64,000 bases of DNA. Source: Sinorhizobium sp. RAC02. GTDB lineage: Bacteria; Pseudomonadota; Alphaproteobacteria; Rhizobiales; Rhizobiaceae. A program made the position numbers and the translations under genes. Of this stretch, positions 9,380 through 19,298 are shown piece by piece (positions within the stretch are counted from its first letter, which is position 1; every line of letters begins with the position of its first letter). The DNA is taken from contig NZ_CP016450.1 of NCBI RefSeq assembly GCF_001713395.1, positions 3,378,501-3,442,500 on the forward strand, read 5' to 3'. Under the pieces are notes generated by a model that made no database searches, was not told the origin of the DNA, and saw nothing but the letters and a program-made list of their open reading frames with translations.

Positions 9380-9408
9380 TTGCAAGTCTCTGTCCTTACG
9401 GCTAAAAA
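9380..9408 (+). promoter_or_regulatory. candidate ndvB promoter
   Basis: TTGCAA (9380-9385) and TAAAAA (9403-9408) are 17 bases apart, about 200 bases before the ndvB start. An overlapping TTGACA at 9372 has no good partner. The support is weak. Confidence 0.3.
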
Positions 9409-9606
9409 ATGCCGTTTTCATGCACCACGCGGCCAGGATGCCAACAAGCGTGTCGCCTGAGCCATGTCCAACCGTCAAGTACCCCCGGGGTGCGGTTCGG
9501 TGCCATGGCTGATCGCGGCACAAATATGAACCCTGCCCGCAAAAAACTGTCCAGCGCAAAGGCCGCCGCCGGATGGTTCCACATGGCCGGATCCAGAATC
9601 AGAAAC

Positions 9607-12600
9607 ATGCCCCTTCATAATACGCCGCAAGCCTCCTCGCGCGATGCCGACGTCAAGCAGATCGATTATAACGATTCGATCCGCGCCACCTATCTGACGC
9701 TGGAGGAGCTCGCCGATTGCGGTGAAGCGCTGGCGCGCGACAAACGCGCGGCCCTGCCCGGCTTCCGACCCTTCGAATTCCGTGCCCGGCACAAGGAAAA
9801 CGAGAAGGAGATCTTCCGCGTCTACCAGACGACGGCGAAGGATGTCGAAGCGGGCGTGCAGATAACCCCCGCAGCCGAATGGCTGCTCGACAACTATTAC
9901 GTCGTCGAAGAGGCGATCCAGGAAGTCCGTCGCGATTTCCCCCGCCGCTTCTTCCGCCAGTTGCCGACCCTGGAGGTCGAGGGACAGGTGATGCCGCGCA
10001 CGCTCGCCGTCGCCTGGCTCTACGTCGCCCATACGCATAGCAGCGTCTCGCATGATGGCCTGACGGCTTTCGTTCAGGGCTTCCAGAAGGTCGATGCGCT
10101 GAAGATCGGCGAACTCTGGGCGCTGCCTTCCTTCATTCGTTTCGTGCTTCTTGAAAACCTCCGCCGCATTTCGAGCCGCGTCGAGCGCTCGCGCAAGATG
10201 CGGCTGAAGGCGAACGAGGTGGCGGACGAACTGATCCGGCTCAACGATCCGGAAAAATGCATTGCCCATCTCCAGTCGATGGAGACCTTCATCGACGACA
10301 ACACCTTCGTCATCCAGCTGCTCTACCGGCTTCGTGACGGCCTGCAGGCCTCGGGCGCGGTGATCCAGTGGCTGGAGCGCAAGATCGAGAGCCGCGGCAG
10401 CGACCTCGAGGAGCTGATCGTCGCGGAGAACAACCGGCTGTCCTCCGGCAACGTCACGATGAGTTCGCTCATCAAGAGCCTGCGCTCCGTCGACGATACG
10501 GAATGGCCCGTCTGGTTCGAGAGCGTCAGCCGCCTCGACGAAGCGCTGCGCCAGCGCTCCGACTACAGCGACCTCGATTTCGGCTCGCGCAACAAGTACC
10601 GCAACACGATCGAGCGCTTCGCCCGCCGCTCCGGCAAGACCGAGCTGGAAGTGACCGAAATCGCGCTCACCATGACCGAGGAAGACGCGGCGGCGCATGT
10701 CGAGGACCTGGATTACAAGGCCAATGTGGCGGCCTTCCTCGTCGGCAAGAAGCGCAAGCAGCTCGAAAAGCGCATCGGCTATCGTCCGTCGATGGTCCAG
10801 CGCGCTGTGCGCCTGACCCGCAAGCTGGATTGGTTCGCGATTGCCGCGCCCAACATCATCCTGACGCTGCTGGCGATGATCGCTGTCTATTTCTTCCTCG
10901 ATCCGCTCGATATTCCGAACGGCGCATGGCTGATCATGCTCGTGCTTTTCGCGCTGCCGGCCTCCGAGGGCGCGACCGGCCTTTTCAACACGCTGGTCAC
11001 CTTCTTCGTCACGCCGTCCCGCCTTGTCGGTTATGAATTCAAGGACGGCATTCCGGACGATGCACGCACGCTGCTTGCCGTGCCCTGTCTGATTTCCAAG
11101 CGCGATCATGTCGACGAACTGGTGCGCAATCTCGAAGTGCACTACCTCGCCAATCCGCGTGGCGAGATCTATTTCGCGCTCATCAGCGACTGGGCCGACA
11201 GCCAGTCGGAAGAGACGCCGGCCGATCTCGACGTGCTCGAATACGCCAAGCGCGAGGTTGCGGCGCTGTCCGCCCGCTACGCCTATGACGGGCGCACGCG
11301 TTTCTACTTCCTGCACCGCCGCCGGCTCTACAATCCGTCGGAAGGCGCCTGGATGGGTTGGGAGCGCAAGCGCGGCAAGCTGCACGAGCTGAACCTGCTT
11401 CTGCGCGGCGACGGCGACACGACCTTCCTGCCGGGCGCCAACATCGTGCCGGCGGATGTCAAATATGTCATGACGCTCGATTCCGACACGCGCCTGATGC
11501 GCGATGCCGTGACCAAGCTTGTCGGCAAGATGCATCACCCGATCAACCGTCCCGTCATCGACGAGGCGACGGGCGAAATCACTGCCGGCTACAGCATTCT
11601 CCAGCCGCGCGTCACGCCTTCGCTGACGACCGGCAAGGAAGCCTCGACCTTCCAGCGCATCTATTCCGCCGACCGCGGCATCGACCCTTACGTCTTCACC
11701 GTGTCCGACATCTACCAGGACCTCGTCGGCGAAGGTACGTTCACCGGCAAGGGCCTCTATCACGTCGATGCCTTCGAGGCGGCCGTGAAGGGCCGGATCG
11801 GCGAGAATGCCGTGCTGAGCCACGACCTTCTCGAAGGCTCGCTGTCGCGCTGCGCGCTGGTGACGGATGTCGAGCTCGTCGAGGATTTCCCGACGCGCTA
11901 CGGTGTCGAGACCTCGCGCCAGCATCGCTGGGCGCGCGGCGACTGGCAGCTGCTGCCCTACCTCTTCAGCCCGTCGAGTGGAATTTCCATGATCGGCCGC
12001 TGGAAGATGTACGACAACCTGCGCCGCAGCCTCATTCCGATCGGCTGGCTCGTCGCCTCCGTCATGGGCTGGTACTACATGGAGCCGCGCCAGGCGTTGA
12101 TCTGGCAGCTCGTGCTGATCTTCCTGCTCTTCGTCGCGCCGACGCTGTCGCTGATCTCCGGCATCATGCCGCGCCGCAACGACATTGTCGCGCGTGCCCA
12201 TGTGCATCGGGTCATCTCGGACATCCGCGCGGCGAACGCGCAGGTGGCACTCCGCATCGTCTTCATCGCCCACTCGGCCGGCTTGATGGCGGATGCGATC
12301 ATCCGCTCGCTCTACCGCACCTTCGTCAGCCGCAAGCTGATGCTCGAATGGCGCACGGCCGCGCAGGCCGACAGTGCTGCGCGCGGCGGCATCCTCGCCC
12401 ATTACAAAACCATGTGGCAGGCGCCGGCGCTCGCCGTGGTTTCCGTGGCGCTCGCCATGGTCTCCGATACGGGCCTGCCCTTCATCGGCATTCCCTTCGC
12501 CCTCGTCTGGCTGCTCTCGCCGATGATCGCCTGGAATGTCAGCCAGACGGCGGAGACCGAGGACCAGCTCGTCGTGTCCGACTATGTCGCCACTGAGCTG

Positions 12601-15600
12601 CGCAAGATCGCGCGGCGCACCTGGCGCTATTTCGAGACCTTCGTGACGGCCGAGCAGCACTTCCTGCCGCCGGACAATTTCCAGGAAACGCCGCAGCCGG
12701 TGCTTGCCGAGCGCACGTCGCCCACCAATATCGGCGTCTACCTGCTCTCGGTCATCTCCGCGCGCGATTTCGGCTGGATCGGTTTTGAAGAGACGGTTCG
12801 CCGCCTGGAGCAGACGGTTTCGACCATCGACGGCATGCCGAAATATCGTGGCCACCTCTACAACTGGTACCGTACGAACACGTTGGAAACGCTTGGCCCC
12901 CGCTACGTCTCGGCGGTCGACAGCGGCAACCTCGCCGGCCACCTCATCGCCGTCTCCTCCATGTGCCGCGAATGGGCCGAAGCGCCGTCGGCGTTTCTGC
13001 AAGGAAGCCTCGACGGCATCGGCGACGTGGCATCGATCCTGTCGGAGACGCTGACGGAACTCCCCGACGACCGCAAGACCGTCCGGCCGCTGCGCCGTCT
13101 CATCGAGGAGCGCATCGCCGGCTTCCACAACGCGCTTGCCGCCGTCAAGCGCGAGCACGAATTCGCCTCCATCCGCGTCATCAACCTTTCGGTGCTGGCG
13201 CGCGACGTCAACAAGCTGATCGTCAACCTCGACCATGAGATCAAGTCGCCGCAGAGCGGCGAGGTCGTGCACTGGGCAAGCGCGCTGGTCGCGGCCTGCG
13301 AGGCACATATCGCCGACAGCGTCTTCGACCTTGGCAGCATCGAGACGTTGCGGGCGCGGCTGGTCGTGCTGCGCGACCGTGCGCGCGACATCGCCTTCTC
13401 GATGGATTTCGGCTTCCTGTTCCGCCAGGAGCGTCGCCTGCTGTCCATCGGCTACCGCGTCGAGACCAACGAACTCGACGAGGCCTGCTATGACCTGCTC
13501 GCCTCGGAAGCGCGCCTCACCAGCCTGTTTGCCATCGCCAAGGGGGATCTTCCCACCGAGCACTGGTACAAGCTCGGCCGCCCGGTCGTGCCGGTCGGCT
13601 CGCGCGGTGCGCTGGTCTCCTGGTCCGGCTCGATGTTCGAATATCTCATGCCGCCGCTCGTCATGCAGGAGCGTCAGGGCGGTATCCTCAACCAGACGAA
13701 CAATCTGGTGGTGAAGGAGCAGATGAACCACGGCCGCCGTCTCGGTACGCCCTGGGGCATTTCGGAAGCGGCCTTCAACGCCCGCGACCACGAGCTGACC
13801 TATCAGTACACCAATTTCGGTGTGCCGACGCTCGGCCTCAAGCGCGGCCTCGGCCAGAATGCGGTGATCGCGCCCTATGCCTCGCTGCTTGCGTCGCAAT
13901 ATGCGCCGGCGGCCTCGCTCGAAAATCTCGAGCGTCTGCGCAAGCTCGGTGCTCTCGGCGTTTACGGCTTCCACGATGCCGTCGACTTCACGCCGACGCG
14001 TGTGCCGGAGGGCAAGACCTGCGCGGTCGTGCGCAACTACATGGCGCACCATCACGGCATGTCGATCGCCGCCGTTGCCAACGTCGTCTTCAATGGCGCG
14101 CTGCGCGAACGTTTCCACTCTGACCCGGTCATCGAGGCTGCCGAACTTCTCCTGCAGGAAAAGGCGCCGCGCGACATTCCGGTGATCAACGCCAAGCGCG
14201 AACCGGAAACCGTCGGCAGCACGCAGGCCGACCTGTTGCGCCCGGAAATCCGCATCATCAAGGATCCGTTCTCCAGGGAGCGCGAGACCGTCTTCCTGTC
14301 GAACGGTCACTACTCGGTCATGCTGACGGCGAACGGTGCCGGCTATTCGCGCTGGAACGGCCAGTCGGTCACCCGCTGGAAGCCTGACCCGACGGAAGAC
14401 CGCTGGGGTTCTTTCCTCTTCCTGCGCGATACGGCAACGAATGAGTGGTGGTCCGCCACCGCCGAGCCGAAGCGTGCCGAGGGCGAGGAAACGAAAACCC
14501 AGTTCGGCGACGACAAGGCGGAGTTCATCAAGACCGTCGGTACGCTGACGAGCGAGGTCGAGGTCATCGTTGCCACCGAGCACGATGCCGAAGGCCGTCG
14601 CCTGACGCTGCTCAACACCGGGCCGGAAGACCGCTTCATCGAAGTGACCTCCTACATGGAACCGGTGATTTCGACGGATGACGCCGACAGCGCCCATCCG
14701 CTGTTCTCCAAAATGTTCATCCGCACCGAGATCGGCAAGCGCGGCGACGTCGTGCGCGCCGAGCGGCAGAAGCGCAATCCGAACGAACCGGACATGACGA
14801 TCGCCCACTTGATCGTCGATAATGCCGGCCCCTCGCGCCGCACCGAAATCGAGACGGACCGCCGCCGCTTCATCGGCCGGGGCCGGTCGCTGACGACGGC
14901 TGCCGCCTTCGATCCGGGTGCACAGCTTTCCGGCACGGACGGCTTCACGCTCGATCCGATCATGGCGCTGCGCCGCGTCGTGCGCGTACCGGCCGGCAAG
15001 AAGGTCAAGGTCATCTTCTGGACCATTGCTGCCCCCAGCCGTGCCGAAGTGGATGCGGCCATCGACCGCTATCGCCATCCGGACGTGTTCAACCATGAAA
15101 TGATCCATGCCTGGACGCGCTCGCAGGTGCATATGCGCCATGTTGGTGTGACCTCGCAGGAGGCGGCGAGCTTCCAGATGCTCGGCCGTTATCTCACCTA
15201 TCCGGACATGCACCTTCGCGCCGATACCGGCACGATCCAGAGCGGGCTTGCCGCCCAGTCGGCGCTGTGGCCGCTGGCGATTTCCGGCGACTTCCCGATC
15301 TTCGTGCTGCGCATCAACGACGAGATCGACATCGACGTCGCCCGCCAGGCACTGCGTGCACAGGACTACCTGCGCCATCGCGGTGTCACGGCCGACCTCG
15401 TGATCCTCAACGAACGCGCCGCCTCCTACGCGCAGGACATGCAGCACACGCTCGACCATATGTGCGAAAACCTGCGCATCCGCAGCCAGTCCGACGGCGC
15501 GCGCCAGCACGTCTTCACGGTGCGCCGCGACTTGATGGACGGCACAACCTGGCAGGCGCTTCTCGCCACGGCGCGGGCCGTCTTCCACGCGCGCAATGGC

Positions 15601-18096
15601 ACGCTTTCCGACCAGATCGCCCGCACGGTCGCCCTGTTCTCCACGCCGCGTGGCGAGGAAGAGACAAAGGCCGAAACGCCAGCACCCAAGCTGCCGGTGC
15701 CCGCCGGCGAGCCGGTCGACATAAACGGTGACGGTCTTTCCTTCTGGAACGGTTTCGGCGGCTTCAACGCCGAGCGCCGGGAATATGCCGTGCGACTGCG
15801 CGGCGGCGAAGCGACACCGCAGCCGTGGATCAACGTCATCGCCAACCAGCATTTCGGCTTCCACGTCTCGGCGGAGGGCGCCGGCTACACCTGGAGCCGC
15901 AATTCGCGCGACTTCCAGCTGACGCTCTGGACGAACGATCCGGTCATCAACCGTCCGGGCGAGGCCTTCTATGTGAGAGACCGCGAGCGCGGCACGGTGA
16001 TGACACCCTTCGCCACGCTGTCGCGCAAGTCCTCGGTGAAGTTTGAGACCTGGCATGGCCTCGGCTATTCCGCCTTCCGCAGCTGGGAAGACGATATCGA
16101 GCTCGATCTCGTGCAGACGGTCGATCCGGAGGATCCGGTCAAATATTCGCGCCTCGTCGTGAAAAACACCGGTGAAACGGAACGCAGCCTGACGGTCTAT
16201 GGCTATGTCGAATGGGTGCTCGGCAACAACCCCGCCAGGACCGCGCCCTTCGTGCTGACCAGCCATGACGAGGAAAGCGGCGCGCTCTTTGCAACGAACC
16301 CGTACAGCTTCGACTTTGCCGGCCGGACCAGCTTCTTCGCCGTCGATGCGCCGCTCTCGGGCTTCACCGCGAAACGGCGCGAGTTCATCGGCCGCGGCGG
16401 CGATATCGTGCTGCCGGCGGCTGTCGTCGCGGGGCAGGCACTGTCCGGTTCCGCTGAAGGCATCGGCGACCCCTGCGCGGCGCTTGCCGTCGATATCACG
16501 CTGAAACCCGGCGAGACGCGTGAACTGCATTTCGTGCTCGGCGACACGGCCGATGCGGACAGCGCCCGTGCGCTGGCCGACAAGAGCCGCACGGCGGATT
16601 TCGACAAGGTCATGACCGCCGTTCGTGGCTACTGGAGCGACTTTACCGGCACGCTGCAGGTCAAGACGCCCGATGCGGCGCTCGACCGCATGGTCAACGA
16701 CTGGCTGCCCTATCAGGCGCTGGGTTGCCGCATCCAGGCCCGCTCGGCCTTCTACCAGGCGAGCGGCGCCTACGGCTTCCGCGACCAGTTGCAGGACACG
16801 CTTGCCTTCATCTTGCACCGGCCGGAGCTTGCCCGCGGGCAGATCCTCAACGCCGCCTCGCGGCAGTTCGTCGAAGGCGACGTGCAGCATTGGTGGTTGC
16901 CGGACAACGGCGCCGGTGTGCGCACCATGATCTCCGACGACGTGGTGTGGCTTGCCCATGCGACTGAATATTATTGCCGGGTCACCGGCGACCGGGCGAT
17001 CCTCGACGAAACGCTGACCTTCATCGAGGGGCAGGCGCTTACCGAGGGCCAGCACGATGCGTTCTTCACGCCGGATAGGTCGTCCGAAGAGGCGCCGCTC
17101 TATGAACATTGCGCTCGTGCACTCGACCTGGCGCTGCGCCGCACGGGAGAGAACGGCCTGCCGCTCATCCTCGGTGGTGACTGGAACGACGGCATGAACC
17201 GCGTCGGCGAAGCCGGCCGCGGCACGAGCGTCTGGCTTGGCTGGTTCCTTGCCGGCACGCTTGGCGGCTTCATCCCGCTTGCCCGCGAGCGGGGCGATCA
17301 GACCCGTGCCGGCCAATGGGAAGAGCATCTCGGCCGCCTCAAGGTCGCGCTGGAAACGGCGGGCTGGGACGGCAGCTATTACCGTCGCGGCTATTTCGAT
17401 GATGGCACGCCGCTCGGTTCTTCCGAGAGCGCGGAATGCCGGATTGATTCGATCGCACAGAGCTGGAGTGTGCTGTCCGGCATGGGCAGCATGGAACGGT
17501 CGCGCCAGGCGATGGATGCGGTGATGGAAAACCTCGTCGACCGGGAGCATGGCATCATCCGCCTGTTCACTCCGCCGCTCGTCGAGACCCCGCAGGATCC
17601 CGGCTACATCAAGGCCTATCCGCCGGGTGTGCGCGAAAACGGCGGCCAGTATACCCATGCCGCGACCTGGGTCGTGCTGGCGCTGGCGCGGCAGGGCCGG
17701 GCCGAAGATGCCTGGACCTGCTTCAACCTGCTGAACCCGATCAACCACGCACAGAACCCGGAGGCGGCGGCACTCTACCGCGTCGAGCCTTATGTCGTTG
17801 CCGCCGATGTCTATGGCGAAGGCGAACGCACGGGGCAGGGCGGCTGGAGCTGGTATACGGGGTCGGCCGGACTGCTCTACCGCGCGGCCGTCGAGGGCAT
17901 CCTCGGTATCCGCAGGGAGGCGGGTCGCCTGTTCATCGAACCAGTGCTGCCGGCGGCGTGGAGCGGCTACGAGGCGACGCTCAAGCTGGACGGCCAAACA
18001 CTTGCGATCCGCATCGAGCGTGCCGATGACGGTGGATGGCAAGCAAGTGTGAACGGAACTGTCATCAAATCTTCAAACGAGGGTTATTTGCTCTGA
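9607..18096 (+). CDS. ndvB: cyclic beta-1,2-glucan synthase
   Basis: NdvB (ChvB) is an inner-membrane giant that makes periplasmic cyclic beta-1,2-glucan, needed for osmoadaptation and plant or host interaction. From ATG 9607 it has 2,829 residues, close to known NdvB. Membrane helices occur around residues 410-475 and 800-990. Between them lies a GT84-type glycosyltransferase with DSD near 622 and the QHRWARGDW motif near 770. The C-terminal third is a GH94 phosphorylase-like part that sets ring size, with GGDWNDGMN near 2,523. Starts further upstream (9583, 9409) are possible but read as non-conserved. It is followed within 25 bases by an OpgC-type gene, and the exporter ndvA is next. Confidence 0.97.
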   Translation: MPLHNTPQASSRDADVKQIDYNDSIRATYLTLEELADCGEALARDKRAALPGFRPFEFRARHKENEKEIFRVYQTTAKDVEAGVQITPAAEWLLDNYYVVEEAIQEVRRDFPRRFFRQLPTLEVEGQVMPRTLAVAWLYVAHTHSSVSHDGLTAFVQGFQKVDALKIGELWALPSFIRFVLLENLRRISSRVERSRKMRLKANEVADELIRLNDPEKCIAHLQSMETFIDDNTFVIQLLYRLRDGLQASGAVIQWLERKIESRGSDLEELIVAENNRLSSGNVTMSSLIKSLRSVDDTEWPVWFESVSRLDEALRQRSDYSDLDFGSRNKYRNTIERFARRSGKTELEVTEIALTMTEEDAAAHVEDLDYKANVAAFLVGKKRKQLEKRIGYRPSMVQRAVRLTRKLDWFAIAAPNIILTLLAMIAVYFFLDPLDIPNGAWLIMLVLFALPASEGATGLFNTLVTFFVTPSRLVGYEFKDGIPDDARTLLAVPCLISKRDHVDELVRNLEVHYLANPRGEIYFALISDWADSQSEETPADLDVLEYAKREVAALSARYAYDGRTRFYFLHRRRLYNPSEGAWMGWERKRGKLHELNLLLRGDGDTTFLPGANIVPADVKYVMTLDSDTRLMRDAVTKLVGKMHHPINRPVIDEATGEITAGYSILQPRVTPSLTTGKEASTFQRIYSADRGIDPYVFTVSDIYQDLVGEGTFTGKGLYHVDAFEAAVKGRIGENAVLSHDLLEGSLSRCALVTDVELVEDFPTRYGVETSRQHRWARGDWQLLPYLFSPSSGISMIGRWKMYDNLRRSLIPIGWLVASVMGWYYMEPRQALIWQLVLIFLLFVAPTLSLISGIMPRRNDIVARAHVHRVISDIRAANAQVALRIVFIAHSAGLMADAIIRSLYRTFVSRKLMLEWRTAAQADSAARGGILAHYKTMWQAPALAVVSVALAMVSDTGLPFIGIPFALVWLLSPMIAWNVSQTAETEDQLVVSDYVATELRKIARRTWRYFETFVTAEQHFLPPDNFQETPQPVLAERTSPTNIGVYLLSVISARDFGWIGFEETVRRLEQTVSTIDGMPKYRGHLYNWYRTNTLETLGPRYVSAVDSGNLAGHLIAVSSMCREWAEAPSAFLQGSLDGIGDVASILSETLTELPDDRKTVRPLRRLIEERIAGFHNALAAVKREHEFASIRVINLSVLARDVNKLIVNLDHEIKSPQSGEVVHWASALVAACEAHIADSVFDLGSIETLRARLVVLRDRARDIAFSMDFGFLFRQERRLLSIGYRVETNELDEACYDLLASEARLTSLFAIAKGDLPTEHWYKLGRPVVPVGSRGALVSWSGSMFEYLMPPLVMQERQGGILNQTNNLVVKEQMNHGRRLGTPWGISEAAFNARDHELTYQYTNFGVPTLGLKRGLGQNAVIAPYASLLASQYAPAASLENLERLRKLGALGVYGFHDAVDFTPTRVPEGKTCAVVRNYMAHHHGMSIAAVANVVFNGALRERFHSDPVIEAAELLLQEKAPRDIPVINAKREPETVGSTQADLLRPEIRIIKDPFSRERETVFLSNGHYSVMLTANGAGYSRWNGQSVTRWKPDPTEDRWGSFLFLRDTATNEWWSATAEPKRAEGEETKTQFGDDKAEFIKTVGTLTSEVEVIVATEHDAEGRRLTLLNTGPEDRFIEVTSYMEPVISTDDADSAHPLFSKMFIRTEIGKRGDVVRAERQKRNPNEPDMTIAHLIVDNAGPSRRTEIETDRRRFIGRGRSLTTAAAFDPGAQLSGTDGFTLDPIMALRRVVRVPAGKKVKVIFWTIAAPSRAEVDAAIDRYRHPDVFNHEMIHAWTRSQVHMRHVGVTSQEAASFQMLGRYLTYPDMHLRADTGTIQSGLAAQSALWPLAISGDFPIFVLRINDEIDIDVARQALRAQDYLRHRGVTADLVILNERAASYAQDMQHTLDHMCENLRIRSQSDGARQHVFTVRRDLMDGTTWQALLATARAVFHARNGTLSDQIARTVALFSTPRGEEETKAETPAPKLPVPAGEPVDINGDGLSFWNGFGGFNAERREYAVRLRGGEATPQPWINVIANQHFGFHVSAEGAGYTWSRNSRDFQLTLWTNDPVINRPGEAFYVRDRERGTVMTPFATLSRKSSVKFETWHGLGYSAFRSWEDDIELDLVQTVDPEDPVKYSRLVVKNTGETERSLTVYGYVEWVLGNNPARTAPFVLTSHDEESGALFATNPYSFDFAGRTSFFAVDAPLSGFTAKRREFIGRGGDIVLPAAVVAGQALSGSAEGIGDPCAALAVDITLKPGETRELHFVLGDTADADSARALADKSRTADFDKVMTAVRGYWSDFTGTLQVKTPDAALDRMVNDWLPYQALGCRIQARSAFYQASGAYGFRDQLQDTLAFILHRPELARGQILNAASRQFVEGDVQHWWLPDNGAGVRTMISDDVVWLAHATEYYCRVTGDRAILDETLTFIEGQALTEGQHDAFFTPDRSSEEAPLYEHCARALDLALRRTGENGLPLILGGDWNDGMNRVGEAGRGTSVWLGWFLAGTLGGFIPLARERGDQTRAGQWEEHLGRLKVALETAGWDGSYYRRGYFDDGTPLGSSESAECRIDSIAQSWSVLSGMGSMERSRQAMDAVMENLVDREHGIIRLFTPPLVETPQDPGYIKAYPPGVRENGGQYTHAATWVVLALARQGRAEDAWTCFNLLNPINHAQNPEAAALYRVEPYVVAADVYGEGERTGQGGWSWYTGSAGLLYRAAVEGILGIRREAGRLFIEPVLPAAWSGYEATLKLDGQTLAIRIERADDGGWQASVNGTVIKSSNEGYLL

Positions 18097-18117
18097 TCCA
18101 CGCATGTGGACCAGAGC
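18090..18117 (+). promoter_or_regulatory. hairpin spanning the ndvB stop and the next start
   Basis: GCTCTG-A-TCCAC, loop GCAT, GTGGA-C-CAGAGC forms a 12-step stem with a single A/C mismatch. It contains the ndvB stop TGA (18094-18096) and ends three bases before the ATG at 18121. It has no T-tract, so it is not a normal terminator. Ribosomes finishing ndvB would have to melt it, which suggests translational coupling or an RNA-stability element. Confidence 0.55.
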
Positions 18118-18120
18118 ATT

Positions 18121-19290
18121 ATGACAGACAGACTTGGACCGGTGGGCGCTGTGCCGCGCGAACGCGACACACGCCTCGACGTCTTCCGGGCGCTTGCCCT
18201 GCTGACGATCTTCGTCAATCACGTTCCGGGCCAGTATCTGGAACACCTGACGCATAAGAACTTCGGCTTTTCCGATTCGGCGGAAGCCTTCGTCCTCATC
18301 TCGGGCATGTCGGTCGGGCTTGCCTATGGTTCTCGTTTTGCGGTCGGCGAGCGGTTGGCGGTGACGCTGCGCATCCTGCGTCGGGCGCTGACGCTCTACG
18401 TCGCGCATATCATGACGAGCGTCATCACCTTCGCGATCTTTGCCGGCGGCGCACTCTGGTTCGGCCGGCCGGATCTCCTGTCCGAGATCAACCTGCGCGC
18501 CGTGGTCGACCGCACGGAGCAGGGCGTGGTCAGCATGGTGCTGCTCGGCCATCAGTTCGGCTACAACAACATTCTCTCCATGTATGCCGTGCTGTTCCTG
18601 ATGCTGCCGGGTTTCCTCTGGCTCTATCGGCGCAGCGCCTGGCTGCTGATCGCCGTCTCTGGCACGCTCTGGCTCTGTGCCGGTATCTGGCAGATCGCGC
18701 CGTCGAATTTTCTCGACGACGGCTACTGGTTCCTCAATCCGCTGTCCTGGCAGTTCCTGTTCGTCATCGGCTTCGTCGGCGTGTTGCGGGCGAAGAAGAA
18801 GGGTTTTCCCCGCAATCCGGTGCTGATGGCGTTGTCGGCCGCCTACCTCGTCGTGTCAGGGCTCTGGGTCGTGCTCGCCTGGTGGAACATCGACTTTTCC
18901 TATGGCCTGCCGGCAGTGCTGACCGGCTTCGACAAGACGTTCCTGTCGACCACCCGGCTGCTCCATGTGCTGGCCGGCGCCTATCTGGTGGCGACGATCC
19001 CGGTTCTGTCCAACTGGGCCGCATTGCCGCTCTCCCATCCGCTGGTGGCCGTGGGGCGGCATTCGCTTGCCGTCTTCATCTTCGGCACGATCCTTGCGAT
19101 GACGGGGCAGGTGATGATGTTCGTGACCGGCAAGAACCCGATCCTCGGTACGCTCTACGCGATCCTCGGCATCGCGCTGCACATCGCCTATGCGCGCTAT
19201 CTCGACTGGCAGGCAGCCGTCATCAGCCAGAACGCGAAACGGCAGGGCTTGCAGGCCCTGCCGGTCAAAAGGAACGACTCGCAACGATGA
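18121..19290 (+). CDS. opgC: OpgC-type membrane protein, probable cyclic glucan modification
   Basis: This is a polytopic protein of 389 residues with about ten helices. The conserved N-terminus RLDVFRALALLTIFVNHVPG followed by GFSDSAEAFVLISGMSVGLA is typical of the OpgC family, which in Rhodobacter and Brucella relatives adds succinyl groups to osmoregulated periplasmic glucans. Its position directly after ndvB strongly supports decorating the NdvB product. An in-frame GTG at 18106 is possible, but it lies inside a hairpin. No ribosome site is visible before either start. It ends eight bases from the convergent ndvA. Confidence 0.85.
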   Translation: MTDRLGPVGAVPRERDTRLDVFRALALLTIFVNHVPGQYLEHLTHKNFGFSDSAEAFVLISGMSVGLAYGSRFAVGERLAVTLRILRRALTLYVAHIMTSVITFAIFAGGALWFGRPDLLSEINLRAVVDRTEQGVVSMVLLGHQFGYNNILSMYAVLFLMLPGFLWLYRRSAWLLIAVSGTLWLCAGIWQIAPSNFLDDGYWFLNPLSWQFLFVIGFVGVLRAKKKGFPRNPVLMALSAAYLVVSGLWVVLAWWNIDFSYGLPAVLTGFDKTFLSTTRLLHVLAGAYLVATIPVLSNWAALPLSHPLVAVGRHSLAVFIFGTILAMTGQVMMFVTGKNPILGTLYAILGIALHIAYARYLDWQAAVISQNAKRQGLQALPVKRNDSQR

Positions 19291-19298
19291 GAGAGACG

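Larger units (their letters stand above)
9186..9606. other. intergenic region between riboswitch and ndvB
   Basis: About 420 bases with no convincing gene. It should hold the divergent promoters for the riboswitch transcript and ndvB. The only promoter-like pair I find on the plus strand is listed separately. The ndvB frame is open from 9409, but codon content before 9607 is unlike the gene body. Confidence 0.5.

Noticed and set aside
9475..18042. A continuous open frame of 2,855 codons antisense to ndvB
   Set aside because: High-GC codon bias in ndvB removes stops from this antisense frame. The translation is rich in Arg, Asp, His and Ala with no domain, and ndvB itself is certain.
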